Source: Alkalinema sp. CACIAM 70d | GTDB taxonomy: Bacteria > Cyanobacteriota > Cyanobacteriia > Leptolyngbyales > Leptolyngbyaceae | Assembly: GCA_002148405.1 (NCBI GenBank) | Contig: MUGG01000073.1 | Coordinates: forward strand, 1 to 64,000 | Length of the DNA: 64,000 nt | Reading direction: 5' to 3' | Part shown: positions 60,133 to 64,000 of the stretch, piece after piece | How the letters are laid out: each line of letters begins with the position of its first letter | Numbering within the stretch: the first letter of the stretch is position 1 | The notes under the pieces: generated by a model | Seen by the model: the letters and a program-made list of their open reading frames with translations, nothing else | The model's database searches: none | Told to the model about the DNA's origin: nothing | Program-made: the position numbers and the translations under genes

Positions 60133-61257
60133 CTAACCTCGTCGTATTAATGCGATACTAGTGACGGTACCGATTGCATTACTGAAAATGTCGATCAAAC
60201 TTTTCACGTTAGAGGAAATGCCATTGTAAAGCGCAAAACCACCACCACCTGCAATCAAAACTGCTAGTCCCGGTGCAAAGATACTGAGGAAAAAGAGAAA
60301 CGCTACATCCGACACCAATTCTGCTCCAGACTTCACCAACACCACAGCGGTTAAGCCGACTACAATGTTGTAACCCAGTTGAATTCCAAACAGCGTAATA
60401 AATCCAGTGAGCCATGCCCAGATCGGACGACCTTGCAAAGGGAGAAGTGAGAGTCCAATCGCGATCGGTGAAAATAGTGCTGTTAATAACAGTGCTGCTT
60501 CCAAAATATTGACAAATCCCCATTGCAAAGCGTAGAGGATAAACCGGATAATCGGAATAGCAGTGTCTCGGAATACGCTACCAGGATCAGTTGTTAAACG
60601 CACTACGGTACTAATTTGACCAGGTAAGGATGCATTCCATAATGCCTTACCAAAGGTACTTAATGGCTCCAGCGGCGATCGTGCCTGTCGTTCTGCTTCA
60701 GTCACGATCGCTTGTGCCTGCTCTTGCTTTGAATTCCAACACTCCACCAGCTCAGTCCCAACTTTACCCTGACATTCACTGTAAAGACTTTCAAGCTGTT
60801 GTTTGGCAATGCCAGTAATCGTCACATTGGAAATTGCATCCCGAAAGGTCAGTTCTCCAACCTGAAGCTGCAATACATTCTGCACTTGAGCATAGGAAAA
60901 ACCCCGAATAAACTTGATCGTGCCTGCCAGAACATTACCATTCGCACCCAGGAAAATCATGATTACTAAGGGCCAGATAAAAATTGAGGCAAGCTCTGAC
61001 CAGGACTGCTTATCGATAATGTCTTTACCCGTAGTCATCGCAATAAACAGAATGCTGGCAGCTCCCAGCGTAATACCCAATTGGATCAGCCCAATCCAGA
61101 GGCCAGATGCAAGCGGGTCTAGCGTTACTAGCCAAACCGTATTCCAGGACTCCACCGTGGCACGGGACAATTCCAGCGAACTGGTAATAATGTCCAAGGC
61201 ATCGGATTCTCCACCTGTCGTTGGCAAGGATTGAGCAATCAGGGGCAACATAGGCAT
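60133..61257 (-). CDS. VirB6/TrbL-like polytopic membrane protein
   Basis: The ATG at 61257 (MPMLPLIAQSLPTTGGESDA) is preferred over a TTG at 61272. The product is 374 aa with about six or seven membrane helices: near 45-80 (GLIQLGITLGAASILFIAM), 85-110 (LASIFIWPLVIMIFLGANGN), and then, after a soluble loop (about 115-215), several in the C-terminal half (FILYALQWGFVNILEAALLL, LTGFITLFGIQLGYNIVVGL, VAFLFFLSIFAPGLAVLIAG). This arrangement is typical of VirB6/TrbL. Gene order supports it. It would form the inner-membrane part of the transfer channel. Confidence 0.68.
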   Translation of the reverse strand: MPMLPLIAQSLPTTGGESDALDIITSSLELSRATVESWNTVWLVTLDPLASGLWIGLIQLGITLGAASILFIAMTTGKDIIDKQSWSELASIFIWPLVIMIFLGANGNVLAGTIKFIRGFSYAQVQNVLQLQVGELTFRDAISNVTITGIAKQQLESLYSECQGKVGTELVECWNSKQEQAQAIVTEAERQARSPLEPLSTFGKALWNASLPGQISTVVRLTTDPGSVFRDTAIPIIRFILYALQWGFVNILEAALLLTALFSPIAIGLSLLPLQGRPIWAWLTGFITLFGIQLGYNIVVGLTAVVLVKSGAELVSDVAFLFFLSIFAPGLAVLIAGGGGFALYNGISSNVKSLIDIFSNAIGTVTSIALIRRG

Positions 61258-61306
61258 GAACCATCCGATCAAGCTGTCATAGGCATTTCCATAGTTTCCA
61301 ACTGAA

Positions 61307-62122
61307 TTATTGATCAGAACCGAGGGTGACGCCTCCCGGCATCATCAACAAACCTCCTTGCTGGCTAGCAGCATTTCCTGCCGAAATGGTTCTACGACGA
61401 TCAGCAGTGGTAATAGTGGAAAGTTCGCTTGCCGTTTGAGCGAATAATGTATTACTGATCGCGCGATCGACCCGCGCTTGCTGTACTTCTTGTAGCATCC
61501 GCTCATTCACCTGACTGTTCAGGGCCATCTGTTGGGAAAGGTTTTGCATAATCCGTTGAGTTACGTCCAACCCCTGGGATTCCTCACCCAAACGTACACT
61601 TTCCTGCGTGTTCTGCTGCGTTGCCTGCCGTACTTGAGCCATTTGGGTTTGTGCTGCCTGACTCAAGGTGGACTGATCTGCTACTCCCGTAGCCGTGGCT
61701 CTAGCAGCGTATTTGCTCAGATCCTCGCGAATGCCGTAAGAACTGCGCCCATTAGTCTTATTCTCTAACGTCTCAGACAGAACCGCACTCGGATCACGGC
61801 TGGCTGAACCACCCATAATTTGACTCCAGAGCTGAGATAGATCTGGAACCTGAAACGCACCCAGAGTCGATTGAATTAAATTATTAACCGGACTCAGTAA
61901 ATCGTTTTGCACAAAGTTTTGCAGCTCTCCCAAGAAATCATTAATTTGATTGCCCGTATTCGATACATAGACATTGCTGCCATTGACCTGATCCCGAATT
62001 GCTGCCTCAACCGGGTCTCTGCCCGTATCTTGAGTGCGTGCAAATGCCGGACTATTCACAGATCCAGCACCTACGACTAGAAACAGCATCATGAGTCGAA
62101 TTATCATCCACTTGAGTCGCAT
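61307..62122 (-). CDS. VirB5/TrbJ-like exported protein
   Basis: The ATG at 62122 (MRLKWMIIRLMMLFLVVGAG) has a strong AAGGAGG about 8 bases upstream; an alternative start at 62179 lies inside the previous gene. The product is 271 aa with a signal peptide ending near PAFA. The mature protein is helical and Gln/Asn/Ala-rich (LSQAAQTQMAQVRQATQQNT, RIMQNLSQQMALNSQVNERM). The C-terminus is SQQGGLLMMPGGVTLGSDQ. Long helices with this bias match VirB5/TrbJ proteins, minor pilus or surface components. It lies between VirB4- and VirB6-like genes as in other transfer operons. Confidence 0.6.
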   Translation of the reverse strand: MRLKWMIIRLMMLFLVVGAGSVNSPAFARTQDTGRDPVEAAIRDQVNGSNVYVSNTGNQINDFLGELQNFVQNDLLSPVNNLIQSTLGAFQVPDLSQLWSQIMGGSASRDPSAVLSETLENKTNGRSSYGIREDLSKYAARATATGVADQSTLSQAAQTQMAQVRQATQQNTQESVRLGEESQGLDVTQRIMQNLSQQMALNSQVNERMLQEVQQARVDRAISNTLFAQTASELSTITTADRRRTISAGNAASQQGGLLMMPGGVTLGSDQ

Positions 62123-62135
62123 AGTTGATACCTCC

Positions 62136-64000
62136 TTAACGTGCAATAAATGAATATTGATCATGCTCAGCAGGGCCACTGGGATAATTCTTTTGTTGGG
62201 GCGATCGCCTCGACTGCTCTACAGACAAACCTTGCCCGATATGACTAAATCCCTTGCCTTCTCGCAAAGCTGGAATATATTCATCCGAAAACGCTTTCAA
62301 CCCCAGCAATCGCCCTTTGGATGTCGGAGGATAGTGTGCCATGACCCGATCGCGCGCCTCGCGCTCATCCTGATTATTAGCAACGCTGGCAAGCATCAAC
62401 TCACCGGGATAGAAACGAGTCCTCCAGAACCGACCACCCAGTTCCAACAACCAGCAGGAGTAGAGATCACTGCTACGGGGCAAAAAAGCTTCCGTGGCGT
62501 TCTGACTGATGATGTTAGGGGGATAGCCCAGATACCGTTGAAAAGAGTTAATCCCACTGCTGGTAATACGCCCAGTAATCCGGTAATTAATGTTCTGCAT
62601 GATTTGCGAACCGGCTGAACACTCACAAATGGTGTCTGGATCTTGAGAAAGCAATAGAACTGCAATACCGTCTTTACGTCCCGTAGCGCAGGTTTCTCCA
62701 ACGATCTGAGCAAAGCCATCTCTGCGGAGCAACACCGAAAGTTCGTCTCCAATGAACAAACTGCGCGGATGCGAAAGCGCATTACGGATACAGGCAGCAT
62801 GGGCATTGATTGCCATGAGATAAGCATCCTGCTCATTGGTCAAACCGCTAAGTGCAAAGAACTTGATAGCAGGTTCGGGTGAGAAAGTGCTGGGACGGGC
62901 GATCGCTTTTCCTAATCGGGAAGCCAATAACGCCCCAACCTGGCTCTGGATCTGATTCAGCGCATGGCGGTCTAAATCCTCAAACGAGCGCAAATTCAAC
63001 TGTTCACGGGTACAGAACTTGATGAAGTCAGGTAGAGTGGGTATCTGCTGCCATTCGGGCGAGCGCCAACCCATTTCAAACGCTCGGTTGTAACGAGTGA
63101 TAATTTCTGGATCACGTAGAAATACATCCAACGCTCTGATTAGCAACGCATCTACCCGTTGCGCTAAATGAGGATTATGGATTTTTCCCATTGCGATCGC
63201 GCTTAATGCCCGACGAATAAAATCCTTCCAGGATTCCATCCGGCGATCGCGCTCCAACTTATCAAATCGGCGCAAGTCAGGAGGTTCCAGTAGGTTACTG
63301 CTACCGCTGGAAATGTCGTAATATGCTCCCTGCTCACCTAATAGTTCAATCGCCGTTTTGAACGTGCTATTGCCACTGGAAGAAATATCCATACCCACCA
63401 CTGGAATGTTGTTAGTTAAAGCTTCCATGGCAAATCGCCAGCCCAACACACTCTTACCTGAGCCGGACGTTCCGGTAATCAGCGCCCGACCAATCTGGTG
63501 ATGGAATAAGTCAATGTAGATAGGCTTGCCGCCACGCCCAGTCAAAAACTCTACACCGCAGCGATCGATGTCCTTTGGCATTGTCAAGGGCATCATCCCG
63601 GCGATCGTATGCGTATCTAAGGTCAGTCGGCGCTCATTCAAGTTACTGCCATGCAACAGGCGCTTACAGGTGATGGGTAACGCTTGCAGCCAAATTTCCC
63701 AGGCAATATGACGCTCTCGAATCACTTTCGCCGTGTCAAAGCTGTTTGCCAGCAGATTGCAAGCGTGGGTCAATTCCTCAGCACTATTACGATAAACGAG
63801 GAATACGGGCGCACAATGTAACGCTTTAGTTCCCTCATAAATACGACGCTGTGCTTCAAAGGACTCTTCCTGCTTGATTTCAGCCCCAACATCTCGCCCC
63901 TGCCCCTTCGTGATGGCAACGGTACGAGCGGCCTTCGATTGCTTGGCCTGCCGTGCCAGGTTGTCCTGAATAAAAAAGTCATTGCTGCGGCTAATCTCAA
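62136..64000 (-). CDS. virB4: VirB4-like conjugation ATPase (N-terminus outside window)
   Basis: The frame is open from the window edge to the stop at 62136. The part upstream of 63773 also belongs to it: it reads SRSNDFFIQDNLARQAKQSK, then EEALRTV-free coding sequence through GTKALHCAPVFLVYRNSAEE and LTHACNLLANSFDTAKV without a stop. So this is a 621-residue fragment. Walker A is GTSGSGKS (about 76 codons plus 97 in), then VVGMDISSSGN, and Walker B-like SLFIGDELSVLLRR, followed by VLLLSQDPDTICECSAGSQI. This is the C-terminal ATPase half of VirB4/TraC. It powers pilus assembly and DNA transfer at the inner membrane. It is the first gene of the visible transfer operon. Confidence 0.8.
   Translation of the reverse strand, partial: EISRSNDFFIQDNLARQAKQSKAARTVAITKGQGRDVGAEIKQEESFEAQRRIYEGTKALHCAPVFLVYRNSAEELTHACNLLANSFDTAKVIRERHIAWEIWLQALPITCKRLLHGSNLNERRLTLDTHTIAGMMPLTMPKDIDRCGVEFLTGRGGKPIYIDLFHHQIGRALITGTSGSGKSVLGWRFAMEALTNNIPVVGMDISSSGNSTFKTAIELLGEQGAYYDISSGSSNLLEPPDLRRFDKLERDRRMESWKDFIRRALSAIAMGKIHNPHLAQRVDALLIRALDVFLRDPEIITRYNRAFEMGWRSPEWQQIPTLPDFIKFCTREQLNLRSFEDLDRHALNQIQSQVGALLASRLGKAIARPSTFSPEPAIKFFALSGLTNEQDAYLMAINAHAACIRNALSHPRSLFIGDELSVLLRRDGFAQIVGETCATGRKDGIAVLLLSQDPDTICECSAGSQIMQNINYRITGRITSSGINSFQRYLGYPPNIISQNATEAFLPRSSDLYSCWLLELGGRFWRTRFYPGELMLASVANNQDEREARDRVMAHYPPTSKGRLLGLKAFSDEYIPALREGKGFSHIGQGLSVEQSRRSPQQKNYPSGPAEHDQYSFIAR

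Noticed and set aside
63770..64000. A 76-codon minus-strand frame at the right edge
   Set aside because: Its translation is Arg/Ser-rich and unlike any protein, while the VirB4-like frame is open across the same bases and reads as normal protein. It is a shadow.

Overview
The window looks like a cyanobacterial accessory region, possibly plasmid or integrative-element DNA. It carries very many GCGATCGC/GATCG motifs (HIP1-like) and protein families typical of filamentous cyanobacteria: DUF1822, DUF928, CHAT-TPR proteins, Uma2, XisI, and haemagglutinin/CHAT two-partner secretion proteins. The right edge carries conjugation-type (type IV secretion) genes. No rRNA, tRNA or CRISPR array was seen.

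Layout. (1) 1-2.5 kb: three small secreted-protein genes on the minus strand, one interrupted by an amber codon, among short intergenic repeats that share a GCATAAAAC core. (2) 2.5-32.4 kb: an extracytoplasmic CHAT/caspase cluster. It begins with a sigma-70-like regulator, DUF1822, CHAT-CHASE2, a 50-aa secreted peptide and DUF928. These are followed by a 2341-aa haemagglutinin-CHAT exoprotein, its FhaC/ShlB-type outer-membrane partner, a Tat-type caspase-DUF4384 protein, two exported TPR-CHAT proteins and three further TPR proteins. Rpn-family fragments, an Uma2 nuclease, a DUF4258/YgiT toxin-antitoxin pair and a palindromic repeat are scattered among them. (3) 32.8-33.8 kb: two coupled genes of unknown function. 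(4) 34.1-56.7 kb: a minus-strand defence-type island. In transcription order it holds a SNF2 helicase, an Eco57I-like adenine methylase split over two frames, a PD-(D/E)XK protein, XisI, a damaged VapBC-like pair, a RecD-like helicase with a C-terminal nuclease domain, a 2147-aa DEAD/DUF1998 helicase, and a UvrD-like helicase with a RelE-like N-terminus. (5) 57.3-64 kb: VirB9-, VirB10-, VirB8-, VirB6-, VirB5- and VirB4-like genes; the last runs off the window.

How the genes may work together. The CHAT/caspase cluster looks like an envelope-located protease network under a dedicated sigma-like regulator. The island combines features of DISARM (SNF2 helicase plus methylase) and Druantia (giant DUF1998 helicase) with RecD-nuclease and RelE-UvrD proteins. 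A leftover copy of the methylase 3' end lies just before the RecD-like gene. This suggests the methylase and RecD genes were once adjacent and that the TA/XisI/nuclease genes between them are a later insertion. A decayed copy of the TPR gene at 31.2 kb lies at 57.0 kb in the same orientation, so the island is bracketed by a direct duplication.
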